Below, piece by piece: positions 1 through 12,295 of a stretch of DNA of 64,000 nt. Each line of letters begins with the position of its first letter. Positions within the stretch are counted from its first letter, which is position 1. Location: positions 62,001 to 126,000 of the forward strand of contig CAUYUJ010018876.1 of NCBI GenBank assembly GCA_963575745.1. Direction: 5' to 3'. Under the pieces are notes generated by a model, which searched no databases, was not told the DNA's origin, and saw only the letters and a program-made list of their open reading frames with translations. This DNA comes from Prorocentrum cordatum (taxonomy: Eukaryota > Sar > Dinophyceae > Prorocentrales > Prorocentraceae). Made by a program: the position numbers and the translations under genes.

Positions 1-270
1 ATCACGACGACGACGACGATAATGATGACGATGGCGATGATGAGGATGATTATGTTGATAATCCAGGTGACGATATTGACGATGATGACGACGATGGCGA
101 TGATGACGATGGTGATGACGATGTTGCTGCTGATGGTGGTGATGGTGACGATTGTGATGATGGTGATGGTCATGGTGATGATGACGATGCCGCTGACGAT
201 GACGCCGGATATGATGGTGATGAGGATGGCGATGATGACGATGAGCGCGCGCGAAGCGCGCGCGATGGTT
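1..270. repeat. Degenerate GAT/GAC microsatellite
   Basis: Nearly every triplet is a variant of GAT, GAC or GGT. It ends in a short G+C palindrome (about 246-264, CGCGCGCG arms around a short loop) that could form a hairpin. Open frames here are repeat translations (poly-Met/Asp) and are not taken as genes. Confidence 0.9.
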
Positions 271-271
271 C

Positions 272-376
272 TAGTATGTATGTATGCATGAGTGCATGCA
301 TGCGTTTATGTATGTATGCATGTATACATGCATGTATGTATGTGTGTATGCGTGCATGAATGTATGCATGCATGCA

Positions 377-431
<55 letters not shown>

Positions 432-470
432 ATGCCTGTATGCCTGTATGTATGTATATGCATGCCTATT
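272..470. repeat. Tetranucleotide arrays (ATGT/ATGC, then TGTC)
   Basis: ATGT and ATGC tetramers run from about 272 to 375, followed by an almost pure TGTC run of about 13 copies at 376-430 and then ATGCCTGT variants. Confidence 0.9.
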
Positions 471-496
471 ATTGAATACGCGCTGTCATACAGGAT

Positions 497-614
497 CACC
501 AAACAGTGCTTGCTCCAGGGGTTCTCACTTCTCTTCCCAAGGCACATGGGTTCACCAAACAGGTCCACCAAACAGTGCTTGCACCAGGGGCTCTCACTTC
601 CCTCCCTAAGGCAC
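497..614. repeat. 49-bp direct duplication
   Basis: Two 49-bp copies, 497-545 and 566-614, share the core CACCAAACAGTGCTTG and differ at a handful of positions. A partial third start (TTCACCAAACAGG) lies between them. Confidence 0.85.
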
Positions 615-960
615 CGGATGGGTCAGCCGAGGTTTCGCCTGGTGCCCGCCTCTGCCCGCCCGTGGGTGCCTCGTAGGCGCCTCGCGGGCGCCTCGTGCCC
701 TGGGCGGGTCAGCCGATGTCTCTGCCCGGCGCGCACCCGCGGGCGCCTTCGCGAGCGCCCCGCAGGCGCCTCCTATAGGGGCCAGCCGGAGCTTCGCCCG
801 GTGCCCGGGCGCGGGCGCCTCGTGGGCACCTCGTGGGCGCCTCGTGCGCCGGGCGTGCCGGCCGAGGCTCCGCCCGGTGCCCGCCCGCGGGCGCGTCGCG
901 GGTGGCCACACGGCTTGCACCCCGCGGCTGGCACCACGTTAGCAGCCGGCCCCGATCAGC
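615..960. repeat. GC-rich degenerate minisatellite
   Basis: Variants of GGGCGCCTCGTGGG recur irregularly over about 350 bp. No believable coding frame; the rest of 960-1085 is unique GC-rich sequence without a recognisable feature. Confidence 0.6.
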
Positions 961-1084
961 AGGTCGGCCCTGCCAAATCAAGGGTGCCTTTGTGTCCTGT
1001 GCCTCGCGACCACTGCCTCCTACATCCCTGTGGCGATGTGGCCCTCGGGAGGGTCTTGTGTCCTCTCGCGTGTCCTGCCCAATC

Positions 1085-1335
1085 GAGTCCGACTGTAGCT
1101 TACGCCATAGAGCCTACCTTGCACAGCTGACAGCACGTAGCTTACACTGCATGCGTCGCACCACCAGAGAGCTTGCGCCGAATAGCCTGCACAGTACAGC
1201 TTATTACACCGCATAGCTTGCACGACATGGTCTACACCACGTTGCTTGCACCCCATGAGTTGCACGACGCGGATTGCGCCCCAGAGTTTACGCCACGTAG
1301 ATCTCACCATATAGCCTACACAACCACAGTGGCAG
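1085..1335. repeat. Degenerate tandem repeat, core TAGCTTGCAC
   Basis: The core TAGCTTGCAC, with variants TAGCCTACAC and GAGTTTACGC, recurs at short spacing about a dozen times. No gene seen. Confidence 0.6.
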
Positions 1336-1379
1336 AACTTACTGTTTAGGGGTCCTTGCTGGCAGATGCTGACATGTAC

Positions 1380-1610
1380 TCGCACTGGTGCGCGCATATA
1401 TGCAGAGCTTGAGTTGTGGCACGACGCCTGGAGGCCGCGACAAATCCCTTCCCCGGCTGGCGCCCACTGCCACTTGTGCAACGCCTCCCCCTCCTTCATC
1501 AGGTTCCTCGGCCCGGCCCCGCTGATGCTCGACTGGGATGTGGCCAGGGACGTGTTCACGAAGTTGCGGAAGAAATCGCAGGCATTGCGGAGTTGTTTTT
1601 TCCTCCATTC
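1380..1610. other. Possible exon, strand unresolved
   Basis: A short unique island between a minisatellite and a pyrimidine tract. Both strands read open with GC-rich third positions. The plus frame contains AHCHLCNASPSF and LDWDVARDVFTKLRKK; the minus frame contains NLMKEGEALHKWQWAP. Neither resembles a family I know, and the strand cannot be chosen from sequence alone. It may be a gene fragment or a piece of a retroelement. Confidence 0.25.
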
Positions 1611-1639
1611 AGCCCTCCGAGTCTCCCTTTTCCTCAACG

Positions 1640-2075
1640 TCCATATTTTTCCCTCCCCGCTCCTTCCTCCTCCTCCTGCCTTCCCCTCATTGTCCCCATT
1701 CCTCCCTCCTTTCCTCCCTTTTTCCTAACTAATATTCCCCCCGTTACTTCCTTCTCGTCCCCCGCCCTCTCTCCTCTCTCACCCCTCCTCTCAGTTGACG
1801 ACAAGCGCCGTGTACATCGCAAGTCCAAGTTCACCTTCCCTCCACCCTCGTCCCCGCTCCCTCCCTGCAACCCTCCTCCCTGCCTCCCACCCTCTCTCCC
1901 TCCCTGACACTTTCCCCCTCCCCCTCCCCCTCCCCCTCCCCCTCCACCTTCTTCTTCCTTCTGATCCTCCTCCTCCTCCTGATCCTCATCGTCTACGTCC
2001 TCTTCCTCCTCCTCTTCCTCCTTCTCCTCCTCCTCCTCATCCTTCTCCTCCTCGTCCTCCTCGTCTCTGGAGAGA
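1640..2075. repeat. Pyrimidine (TCC/CTCC) tract
   Basis: About 430 bp of almost uninterrupted C/T on the plus strand. The strand asymmetry then inverts: GGA triplets run from about 2120 to 2180. Confidence 0.9.
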
Positions 2076-2186
2076 TAATTCGGGTGGTCTGGGGCCTTCC
2101 ATGAGGAATAGGAGTGCGGGAGCAGGAGGAAGAGGAGGAGGAGGAGGAGGAGGAGGAGGAGGAGGAGCAGGGGGGGGGAGGAAAAC

Positions 2187-2836
2187 GGGATGATGATGAT
2201 GATGGTGATGATGATGATGCTGATGATGCTGATGCTGATGATGATGATCATGCTGCTGACGTTGATGCTGATGATGATGATGCTGGTGCTGATGGTGGTG
2301 ATGATGGTGATGATGCTGCTGATGGTGATGATGGTAATGGTGCTGATGATGCTGATGCTGCTGATGATGATGAGGATGCTGATGATGACGATGACAATGA
2401 TTAGCATGATGATGCTGGTGATCATGCTGATGATGACGTTGACGGCGATGATGCTGATGATGCTGATGATGATGACGAGGAGGAGGACGATGATGAGACC
2501 CTGCTATCGATGATGATGATGATGACGATGATGGTGAAGACACTGATGACGATGACGATGACGATGACGATGATGATGAGATTGATGCTGATGCTGCTGC
2601 TGATGATGATGACGGTTGTGGTGGTGGTGATGTTTTTGATGATGATGTTGACGATGATGCTGTTGATCATGATGCTGATGGTGATGATGAGTATGCTGAT
2701 GATGCTGCTGACGGAGTTGATGATGCTGCTGATGATGGTTATGCTGCTGATGATGTTGCTGCTGATGATGATAATGCGGAGGACGATGCGGCTGATGATA
2801 ATGACGCTTATGCTGATGATGCTGATGATGCTAACA

Positions 2837-2906
<70 letters not shown>

Positions 2907-2907
2907 C

Positions 2908-2952
<45 letters not shown>

Positions 2953-2956
2953 GATC

Positions 2957-3004
<48 letters not shown>

Positions 3005-3785
3005 CTGCTGATGATGATGATGCAGATGATGATGATGATGTCGATTCTGCTGGTGATTATGCTGATGCTGATGAGGATGTTGATGATGCTGATGATGACG
3101 ACGATGGCGATGCTGCTGATCTTGATGAGGTTGGTGTTGATGATGATGCTGCTGCTGGTGATGATGATGCCGATTATGATGATGCTGCTGATGATGATGA
3201 TGCTGCGGATGATGATGGTGATGATGATGATGATGATGATGATTATGATGCTGACGATGCTGACGATGGTGCTACTGCTGATGATGCAGATGTTGAGGCT
3301 GATGATGCTGCTAACACTGACGATGCTGATGATGCTGCTGCTGATGACGAACACGATGATGCCGATGATGCTGATCATGCTGACGATGATGCTGCTGCTG
3401 GTGATAATGATGCTGATGCTGATGATGCTGTTGATGGCGATGATGATGGTGATACTGATGATGCTGATGCTGATGCTGATGATGCTGATGGTGGTGGTTA
3501 GGATGATGATGATGTTGATGGTGATGCTGATGATGCTGATGCTGATGCTGCTGCTGATGAGGATGATGATGGCAATGATGATGCTTATGTTGGTGATGAT
3601 GCTGATGATGATGATGATGATGTTGATGATGATGCTGATGCTGATGCTGATGATGATGCTGATGATGATGATGATGCTGATGATGATGATGCTGGTGATG
3701 CTGATGATGCTGATGCTGATGATGATGCTGATGCTGCTGCTGATGATGGTGATGCTGATGCTGCGGATCATTATGATGATGATGG

Positions 3786-3844
<59 letters not shown>

Positions 3845-3845
3845 C

Positions 3846-3878
<33 letters not shown>

Positions 3879-3879
3879 C

Positions 3880-3964
<85 letters not shown>

Positions 3965-4616
3965 TGTGATGATGACGATGATGATGATGATGATGCTGAT
4001 GTTGGAGGAGAGGAGGAGGAGGAGGAGGAGGAGAGGAGGGAGGAGGAGAGGAGGAGGAGGAGGAGGAGGAGGAGGAGGAGGAGGGGGAGGAGGAGGAGGA
4101 GGGAGGAGGAGGAGGAGGAGGAGGACGCGTGGAGGAGGGGGGGGGGGGGGGGGGGGGAGGAGGAGGAGGAGGAGAGGAGGAGAGGAGGAGGAGGAGGAGG
4201 GAGGAGGAGGAGGAGGAGGAGTAGGAGGATGAGGAGCAGGAGGAGGAGCAGGAGTAGGAGTAGGGGGAGGAGCAGGCGGAGGAGGAGCAGGAGGAGGATG
4301 ATGCTGAGGAGGAGGACGAGGAGGAGGACGAGGACGAGGAGGGATGTGGGCAGAAAGTTGACGAGGAGTGTAGCTTGAAAGGTAGCAGTCGCACTGTCAT
4401 TAGCAGTGGCAGCATTTGCAGTGGCAGCCAGTACGGAGGAGACGGGGGCACATGACAACGAGGACAAGATGCTGCTCGTGCGGATTCTGATGATGACGAT
4501 GAGGATGACGATGCCAACGATGATGATGCTGATGATGATGCTGCTGCTGATGATAATAGTGATGAGGATGATTATGGTAATGCTGGTGCTGCTGTGGCTG
4601 GTAGTAATGGTGATGC

Positions 4617-4663
<47 letters not shown>

Positions 4664-5795
4664 CTGATGATGATGATGATGATGATGCCGACGATGACGA
4701 TGATGATGCTGCTGATGATGATGATGCTAATGCTGCTGCTGATGATGCTGATATTGCTGATGATTGTGATGATACTGATGAGGATGATGATGTTGATGGT
4801 ACTGATGCTGCTGCTGACGATGATGATAATGCCGATGACGATAAGACTGTTGATGATGCTGTTACTGATGATTATGAGTATGATGCTGATGCTGATGATG
4901 ATACTGCTGATGCTGATTATGTTGATGATGCTGATGACGATGATGATGCAGATGCTGCTCTTGCTGATGATGTTGACGCTGATGCTGATGCTGATGCTGC
5001 TGATGATGCTGATGTTGATGCTGATGCGGATGGTGATGATGCTGATGATGATGCGGATTGCTGATGATGACGATGGTGACGACACTGCTAATGATGATGT
5101 TGATTCTGATGATGATGATGATGGTGACGATGATGGTGGTGATGATGCTGCTGATGATGACGCTGATGATGATGATGCTGATGCTGATGCTGATGATGAT
5201 GCTGATCCTGTTGCTGATCATGATGATGACGATGATGATGCTGATGATGCTGATGATGCTGTTGATGCTGATGATGATGCTGCTGATGGTGATGTTGACT
5301 CTGATGAGGATGCTGATCAGGACCTTGATACTGCTGATGATGCTGATGCTGATGCTGCTGATGATGCTGATTCTGATGATAATGCTGATGCTGATGATGA
5401 TGTTGATTCCGATGGTACATGCTGATGATGCTGCTCATGATGATACTAATGATGACGATGCTGATGATGGTGGTACTGATGATGCTGTTGATGGTGATGC
5501 TGACTATGATGTTGATGATGACGACGATACTGATGATGTTGATGATGATTATGATCATGATCACCATGCCGTTGATGCTGCTGCTGATGATGCTGATGAT
5601 GCTGATTATGATGATGATGATTATGATGCTGATGCTGATGATGATACTTATGGTGTTGATGATGATGCCGATGAGGATGGTGATGATGATGATGGTGGTG
5701 GTGGTGGTGATGATGATGATGATGATGATGATGATGTTGATGCTCATAGTTGTGGTGGTGATGATGAGCATGGTGGTGGTGATGCTGAGGAAAAG
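2187..5795. repeat. 3.6-kb GAT-family array with an internal GGA block
   Basis: Triplets GAT, GCT, GAC and GGT fill about 3.6 kb. Pure GAT runs occur near 2837-3000, 3775-3965 and 4618-4690. A GGA/GGGGA purine block occupies about 4004-4340, followed by a unique 140-bp spacer to about 4480. Any plus frame reads as poly-Asp/Ala, poly-Met/Leu or poly-stop-free repeats; none is believed to be a gene. Confidence 0.95.
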
Positions 5796-5939
5796 GATAT
5801 GGAGGATATTTGAGGACTAGGAGGAGATGGACGAAGAGCAGGAAGGTCACGCGGCTTCCTGTTCCGCCTCACTTCTCCCTTCTCTCCCCCCCGTCTTCCT
5901 CTCCTCGTCCTCGTCATCTCCTCACTCCTCCTCCAATTG

Positions 5940-6500
5940 CTCTGGGTAGTATTGGGCTGTTTTCGGACCTTCTCGTCAGCCTGTCGGGTCGTCGTGGGGC
6001 GACTTTGGGGGCTTGATGGGTTGGTTTGTCCAGTCTGAAGATTAAGAAGGGCGGGACTGTTTGGGAAAACCATACAGAAATCTTTGTTTTCGCCCGCTGG
6101 CGCCCTCTTGCCAGTCCTCCTAAGGAGACTCCTGCCTTTTTTTTTGTTGTTGTTGTTTTTTCTTGTTGCGTTTTGAGGTCTCTGGTGCTGCGAGAGCCTT
6201 TCGTCTCGAGAGCCTTCCCAGAACAGTTGCTGGATCATATGGGCTCCCCCAGGGGCGCCCGCAGGAGTCTCTGAGGCAGTCTGGAAAGCCTTTTGAGTCA
6301 TCTCCGGGTAGTATTGGGCTACATTCGGGCCCTCTCGTCAGCCTGTCGGATCGTCGTGGGGCGACTTTGGAGGCTTGTTGGGTTGGTTTGTCCAGTCTGA
6401 AGATCGACAGAGCGAGTGCGTCCAATGTGTGGGACAACCATACAGGAATCGTTGTTTTTTGCCCGCTGGCGCCTTCTTGTCAGTCCTCCTGAAGGTCCGC
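5940..6500. repeat. Two ~200-bp direct repeats (361-bp offset)
   Basis: Copies at about 5940-6135 and 6303-6500 both begin near GGGTAGTATTGGGCT and share GGGCGACTTTGG, TTGTCCAGTCTGAAGAT and CCCGCTGGCGCC, with scattered differences. No coding frame is preserved between them. The rest of 5800-6640 is unique, G/T-rich sequence. Confidence 0.85.
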
Positions 6501-7083
6501 CTGAGGCTTTCTAGGGCGTCCTGGGTGCCTCTGGGACTCTGTGGGGCCGTCGTGGCTTTTGTTGGGGCCGTCCCGGGACACATCAGCTGTGGACTGTCAT
6601 GAAGTTCTCGTGGGCGATTTGCGTGGGTTTGGGAGTCTTTTCAGAGCCAGATGAGTCCGCCAGTGACGTTACGTAGGACCCTCCCCTCGAACAGGCCGGA
6701 CCAGGCTCCCAGGAGAAGGGTTGGGGAGGGGCAGCCATTTCACACACCGACGTCACCCGAAGGGGTCGGCGAACTCACATGATGAAGGAATACGATGATG
6801 AGGATGAAAAGGAGCACGAGGAGGTTCTCAGGGGTTCCATGTGGTCTGGGGGTGTGGGGACGATGGCGGAGGAGCAGGAGGAGGATGATGAGGAGGAGGA
6901 GGACGAAAAATAAAGAAAGGAGACCCCCATTTTCCTTCACTTCCTCCCCCTCCCATTATTTCCGACGTCACGGACTCTTTGTGACGTGGGCTCATCAGAC
7001 CTTTCGACCCTCTCCCCTCGCAGGGCGTGCTTCTCGTCCTGAGCCGTTTTGCGACGGTCCATGGGCCGGAAACGTTCTATGTA

Positions 7084-7260
7084 CAGTCGGACCGAGGTAT
7101 GCGATCGAGGTCGGTTGCGGGAGGGTACCCTACTGTTCTTCGTGCTTGTTGGATGTTCTCGTGCGCTCTGGGGAGGGTACCCCAGGATGTTCTGTGCTCA
7201 CTGGCCGGCGGAGGGCCCCATGTTCTTGAAGGGTGTGCTTCTGGCATGGGTCCGACTGTA
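7084..7260 (+). repeat. Dispersed repeat D1, copy 1
   Basis: About 180 bp that recurs at 55251-55430 in the same orientation. Shared blocks include CAGTCGGAC, GGTACCCT, TCTTCGTGCT, TTGGATGTTCT and CCGACTGT. It contains paired GGTACC sites. Function unknown. The preceding 6640-7080 has a few GGA-type triplets but no gene I can support. Confidence 0.8.
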
Positions 7261-7451
7261 CTCGTGAAATCGTGGAACGCTGCCGGCTCGACTTTTTCGA
7301 GCCGCCAGGGAGAGACCAAGTTCCCTCCCCTTTCATCGCACTCTCCTCCCCGCGGCGCTCGCCTCACCGACAAAACAAACAGCCCCCTCGCCTCGCACAG
7401 GCCGCGGCCACCAGGGACAAAGACGGCCTCAAGGAGAAGCTCCCTTACCAG

Positions 7452-10135
7452 GAGGAGGAGGAGGAGGAGGAGGAGGAGGAGGAGGAGGAGGAGGAGGAGG
7501 AGGAGGAGGAGGAGGAGGAGGAGGAGGCAGGACCGTCCTCGCCTCCCCCCCTCCCCTCTCCCTCCCTGCCCTTGCCCCCCCCCGGCGTTCTCCCCCGGCC
7601 CTGGCCCGGCCCCGTCTCCCGCCCCTGCCCCAGGCTTCGGGCCCAGCGGTGGGCCAGACACCATGTGAAGCGCGCTGGCTCCCCGGGAAGAGTAAAAGGG
7701 GGGACGCCGGCCCCGCGGGCCAGGGGCAGGTCAGCCTACCTCTGAGCCCTCCCTGGGCGGCGCCTCCCTGCATTTTACGTGGGCCGCGCGTTTTGCGTGG
7801 ACGAAAGCAGAAAGCGCGGGGCCAGACGGAGTGTCTGGGGCGCCCCTGGCGCTTCCCGCCAGCCGCGATATAACGCGGCTGGCCGGGGCCAGGGCGCACC
7901 CCCGACCTTCCCGCCGGCTCCGTGCCTTCTCGCTCGGCGGAGGCCCCGGAAAAGAGTGCGCAGCTCCCAGCCAGCGTCCGGCGCTCTCGCACGTCTCGCG
8001 CCACGGGCCGTCCCATGGGCGAGCTGCGGGGGGCGCTGAGTCGCTGCACCCTGCTCTGTACCCTGCTCCCTGCCCTCGCTCTGTGCTCGCGGCCCCTGCC
8101 CCGAGGAGGAGGAGGGGGAGGAGGAGGAGGAGGAGGAGGAGGAGGAGGAGGAGGAGGAGGAGGAGGAGGAGGAGGAGGAGCAGCAGGACCGTCCTCGCCT
8201 CCCCCCCTCCCCTCTCCCCCCCTGCCCTTGCCCCCCCCCGGCGTTCTCCCCCGGCCCTGGCCCGGCCCCGTCTCCCGCCCCTGCCCCAGGCTTCGGGCCC
8301 AGCGGTGGGCCAGACACCATGTGAAGCGCGCTGGCTCCCCGGGAAGAGTAAAAGGGGGGACGCCGGCCCCGCGGGCCAGGGGCAGGTCAGCCTACCTCTG
8401 AGCCCTCCCTGGGCGGCGCCTCCCTGCATTTTACGTGGGCCGCGCGTTTTGCGTGGACGAAAGCAGAAAGCGCGGGGCCAGACGGAGTGTCTGGGGCGCC
8501 CCTGGCGCTTCCCGCCAGCCGCGATATAACGCGGCTGGCCGGGGCCAGGGCGCACCCCCGACCTTCCCGCCGGCTCCGTGCCTTCTCGCTCGGCGGAGGC
8601 CCCGGAAAAGAGTGCGCAGCTCCCAGCCAGCGTCCGGCGCTCTCGCACGTCTCGCGCCACGGGCCGTCCCATGGGCGAGCTGCGGGGGGCGCTGAGTCGC
8701 TGCACCCTGCTCTGTACCCTGCTCCCTGCCCTCGCTCTGTGCTCGCGGCCCCTGCCCCGAGGAGGAGGAGGGGGAGGAGGAGGAGGAGGAGGAGGAGGAG
8801 GAGGAGGAGGAGGAGGAGGAGGAGGAGGAGGAGGAGGAGGAGGAGCAGCAGGACCGTCCTCGCCTCCCCCCCTCCCCTCTCCCCCCCTGCCCTTGCCCCC
8901 CCCCGGCGTTCTCCCCCGGCCCTGGCCCGGCCCCTTCTCCCGCCCCTGCCCCAGGCTTCGGGCCCAGCGGTGGGCCAGACACCATGTGAAGCGGCTGGCT
9001 CCCCGGGAAGAGTAAAAGGGGGGACGCCGGCCCCGCGGGCCAGGGGCAGGTCAGCCTACCTCTGAGCCCTCCCTGGGCGGCGCCTCCCTGCATTTTACGT
9101 GGGCCGCGCGTTTTGCGTGGACGAAAGCAGAAAGCGCGGGGCCAGACGGAGTGTCTGGGGCGCCCCTGGCGCTTCCCGCCAGCCGCGATATAACGCGGCT
9201 GGCCGGGGCCAGGGCGCACCCCCGACCTTCCCGCCGGCTCCGTGCCTTCTCGCTCGGCGGAGGCCCCGGAAAAGAGTGCGCAGCTCCCAGCCAGCGTCCG
9301 GCGCTCTCGCACGTCTCGCGCCACGGGCCGTCCCATGGGCGAGCTGCGGGGGGCGCTGAGTCGCTGCACCCTGCTCTGTACCCTGCTCCCTGCCCTCGCT
9401 CTGTGCTCGCGGCCCCTGCCCCGAGGAGGAGGAGGGGGAGGAGGAGGAGGAGGAGGAGGAGGAGGAGGAGGAGGAGGAGGAGGAGGAGGAGGAGGAGGAG
9501 CAGCAGGACCGTCCTCGCCTCCCCCCCTCCCCTCTCCCCCCCTGCCCTTGCCCCCCCCCGGCGTTCTCCCCCGGCCCTGGCCCGGCCCCTTCTCCCGCCC
9601 CTGCCCCAGGCTTCGGGCCCAGCGGTGGGCCAGACACCATGTGAAGCGCGCTGGCTCCCCGGGAAGAGTAAAAGGGGGGACGCCGGCCCCGCGGGCCAGG
9701 GGCAGGTCAGCCTACCTCTGAGCCCTCCCTGGGCGGCGCCTCCCTGCATTTTACGTGGGCCGCGCGTTTTGCGTGGACGAAAGCAGAAAGCGCGGGGCCA
9801 GACGGAGTGTCTGGGGCGCCCCTGGCGCTTCCCGCCAGCCGCGATATAACGCGGCTGGCCGGGGCCAGGGCGCACCCCCGACCTTCCCGCCGGCTCCGTG
9901 CCTTCTCGCTCGGCGGAGGCCCCGGAAAAGAGTGCGCAGCTCCCAGCCAGCGTCCGGCGCTCTCGCACGTCTCGCGCCACGGGCCGTCCCATGGGCGAGC
10001 TGCGGGGGGCGCTGAGTCGCTGCACCCTGCTCTGTACCCTGCTCCCTGCCCTCGCTCTGTGCTCGCGGCCCCTGCCCCGAGGAGGAGGAGGGGGAGGAGG
10101 GAGGAGGAGGAGGAGGAGGGAGGAGGAGGAGGAGC
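7452..10135. repeat. Four tandem copies of a ~656/664-bp unit
   Basis: A unit of about 580 bp of unique GC-rich sequence plus a GGA tract is repeated four times. The same ATG-containing landmark (TCCCATGGGCGAGC) falls at offsets of 656, 664 and 656 bp. Copies are nearly identical outside the GGA tract. Differences include one T/G change in the CCCCGTCTCC block and a missing dinucleotide near 8992. Open frames on both strands span the unit but change frame in the GGA tract, so a satellite is more likely than a gene family. Confidence 0.95.
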
Positions 10136-10138
10136 TGA

Positions 10139-10161
10139 TTTCTAATAACTATATATAATAT

Positions 10162-10193
<32 letters not shown>

Positions 10194-10212
10194 GATGTAT
10201 ATCAGTTATTTC
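10139..10212. repeat. AT-rich (TA)n palindrome
   Basis: A TA-dinucleotide run is flanked by inverted AATAACT and AGTTATT, making a cruciform-capable AT island directly after the GC-rich tandem array. Confidence 0.8.
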
Positions 10213-10289
10213 AAGCTCCCCGTGTCTGCCCGGGGAGCCCGCGCCTCGTGGACGGTGGCAGCTATGCGATCGAAAGGAAACAAGAAAAA

Positions 10290-10740
10290 GAAGACGAGGA
10301 GGAGGAGGAGGAGGAGGAAAAGGAGGAGGAGGAAAAGGAGGAGGAGGAGGAGGAGGAGGAAAAGGAGGAGGAGGAGGAACCTCGTGCCCAATCCCTCTGG
10401 TGGCTCGAGGGAATCGCGCCAGAGATCTTCTGGCGCGCCCGGCGTCCACGGGGCCGCTTCTGGGGCCCCGACGCCTGCAAAGCACGGCCTGGAAGGAAAC
10501 ATCGGCTCATGGGGACTTCGAGAGGCGGGGGAGCCCAAGGCTCGAGAAAAAACAATCGTGGGAGGTCTGGGTAGTAGTACCAGGGATAGGGGGGCGAGGC
10601 GACGGAGGAGGACGAAGATAAGGAAAATGATGAGGATGAGGATGAGGATGAGGATGATGATGCTGATGCTGATGCTGATGCTGATGCTGATGTTGATGAT
10701 GACGATGCTGATGATGGTTATGATGGGGATGAGAAGGAGG
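10290..10740. repeat. GGA/GGAAAA tract and GAT/GCT tract
   Basis: Purine triplets at about 10290-10380 and a GAT/GCT tract at about 10625-10740 flank roughly 240 bp of unique sequence without a recognisable gene. The second tract abuts the decayed LINE. Confidence 0.8.
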
Positions 10741-10793
10741 AGAAGGACAAAGCAGTCATCCATTCCTGCTAGACATACGTTGGCCAAGGTGTA

Positions 10794-10943
10794 GCAGGAT
10801 ATCGCGCGTCGGGAGGAGAATATCGAGCAGCTCGTCGAATGGCGTGCCCAGGTTGATCAATCCATCTCGGACTTTGAGGACAAGCGTGTGAAGCTGGATG
10901 AGGAGCTTGCACGAGAGCGTCAGGAAGCTGAATTTGCACGTTA
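10794..10943 (+). pseudogene. ORF1 coiled-coil remnant
   Basis: Fifty codons rich in E, R, Q and L, for example NIEQLVEWRAQVDQSISDFE, bounded by in-frame TAG codons. The upstream HTLAKV is similar to HTLVRR before the coiled coil of ORF1 at 22.4 kb, which supports homology. A later piece in another frame (about 11157-11340, including SEEHKRELLEAFWAKP) may belong to the same ORF1. Confidence 0.5.
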
Positions 10944-11969
10944 GCGGGCTGGCTCTTGTGCGCAGGTGTCTACCAGTCCATGTCCACGAACCCCCAAGTT
11001 CGAGGAGTTCGCACAGCAGCTCGAAGCCTTCAAGCAATCCTTGGCTGGGCTTCGTGATTCAAGACGGCCCTGGAGCTCTTCGTGCGTCCACCGAATCGGC
11101 CTACACTCAGTTGAAAGATCAGTTCGGCGAGGTCTCCCGTCAAGTGGCCATAGGCCATGCAGGATCTGAGGGAGGTGATTGCGATGATGGCATCACCGAC
11201 TCGTCCCCTGTACTCGAGCATCTCGCCATGGGAAGTTGATGTTAAAAACATGTGTGCGATGGTTGGGTCTATTTCTGTGCTTTCAGAGGAGCACAAACGT
11301 GAGCTTCTTGAAGCTTTTTGGGCCAAGCCAGCCAATAGTGTGATGTTTCGCTCGCCAGGTGCAGGCGCGAGAAAACAAGGGTGCCCTATTCACCCAGGGG
11401 GGGCAGCCTGGGATGCCATGTGATTCTATCGGCCGCGCGGCCTGGGAGGCGCATTCCCCAGGAGTGGCCACATCTTCCTCAAGTGCGAGGCTTTCTGCAG
11501 TCGGCGCCGGAGGTTACTGACCGCGCGGGCTGGGACGTGCAAACCCGAGGAGCGGCCGCATCCCGATCAGGTCTTGGCCCCTCAGCAACGAGTTCGGTTC
11601 GCAACGTTGCCTGCGAGATCTTCGCGTTCAGTGGTACGAGCTGGCGAGGGTCAGCGCAGGGGGATGATGAATGCCCCCCCAGAGAATACACGAGGTTCTG
11701 GGCTTCAGGGTTTTGTCAATTGTATTGGTGCTTGCGTATATGTTCCCAAGCAGCACAACCTTAGAGGGCCCCTTCTTCAGCAGACCGCTGCTCGGACCCA
11801 GCGTGCCGGGTGGCGAATTTGTTGCCACGGAGTGTATTTCCATCGAAGTTGGGGACGCTTTTGGAGGCACCTTGATTTGTTGGTCGGAAACATTTATGCT
11901 GTTGGAGTGCTCCAGGAGACTCTAGCCGCATCTTTGCTGGTGGGGTTTCTCGGTGCTCCTGGAGGAACG

Positions 11970-12295
11970 GCAAGCTTGGGATTGTGGTTTTCTATTAGCC
12001 TTTACCTCAAGGGCTCCACAGCCCTGCGCGGGCTCAACCTCCAGGTGCTGAGTTCGGTTCCCACGGACATCATGAATCACGAGCTGCCCGCTGTAGCTTC
12101 AAACCAGCTTCCCTTGCTGCGTGAGACCCTTTGGCCAGACTCAAGACAGTTGTCAGACTGCCACCTTTTCTTGCTCTCGTCCCGGCTGACAAGGAGATCG
12201 TGGTCGACTACTTCTTGGTCAGCAGAGTGCTCGACGATGTCGCTGATGATGCCTCCGTTCACTAGCATGCGGCTTGCAGCCCACATCGGCCACTA
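11970..12295 (+). pseudogene. APE-type endonuclease remnant
   Basis: In the frame through 12200 the peptide VVDYFLVSRVLDDV (12200-12241) is followed by an in-frame TAG at about 12263 and then SPHRP (12278-12292). DYFLVSR...SPHRP matches the conserved C-terminal part of LINE APE endonucleases, where the Asp and His are active-site residues. Upstream, in another frame, SISLYLKGSTALRGLNLQVL (from about 11989) lines up with IVSVYLVHSQGLSEANMEIL of the better-preserved element. Frameshifts and stops break the domain. Confidence 0.6.

Noticed and set aside
246-264. Rho-independent terminator
   Set aside because: The GC palindrome has no T run and no upstream gene; bacterial-type termination is not expected here.
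2187-5795. Long open frames of poly-Asp, poly-Met/Leu or poly-Ile
   Set aside because: They are translations of the GAT array, open on several frames at once, with no unique sequence.
7429-10025. Four paralogous ~200-325-codon minus-strand genes in the tandem array
   Set aside because: Frames are open on both strands, run through the GGA tract in different registers between copies and show no domain; a satellite explains them better.
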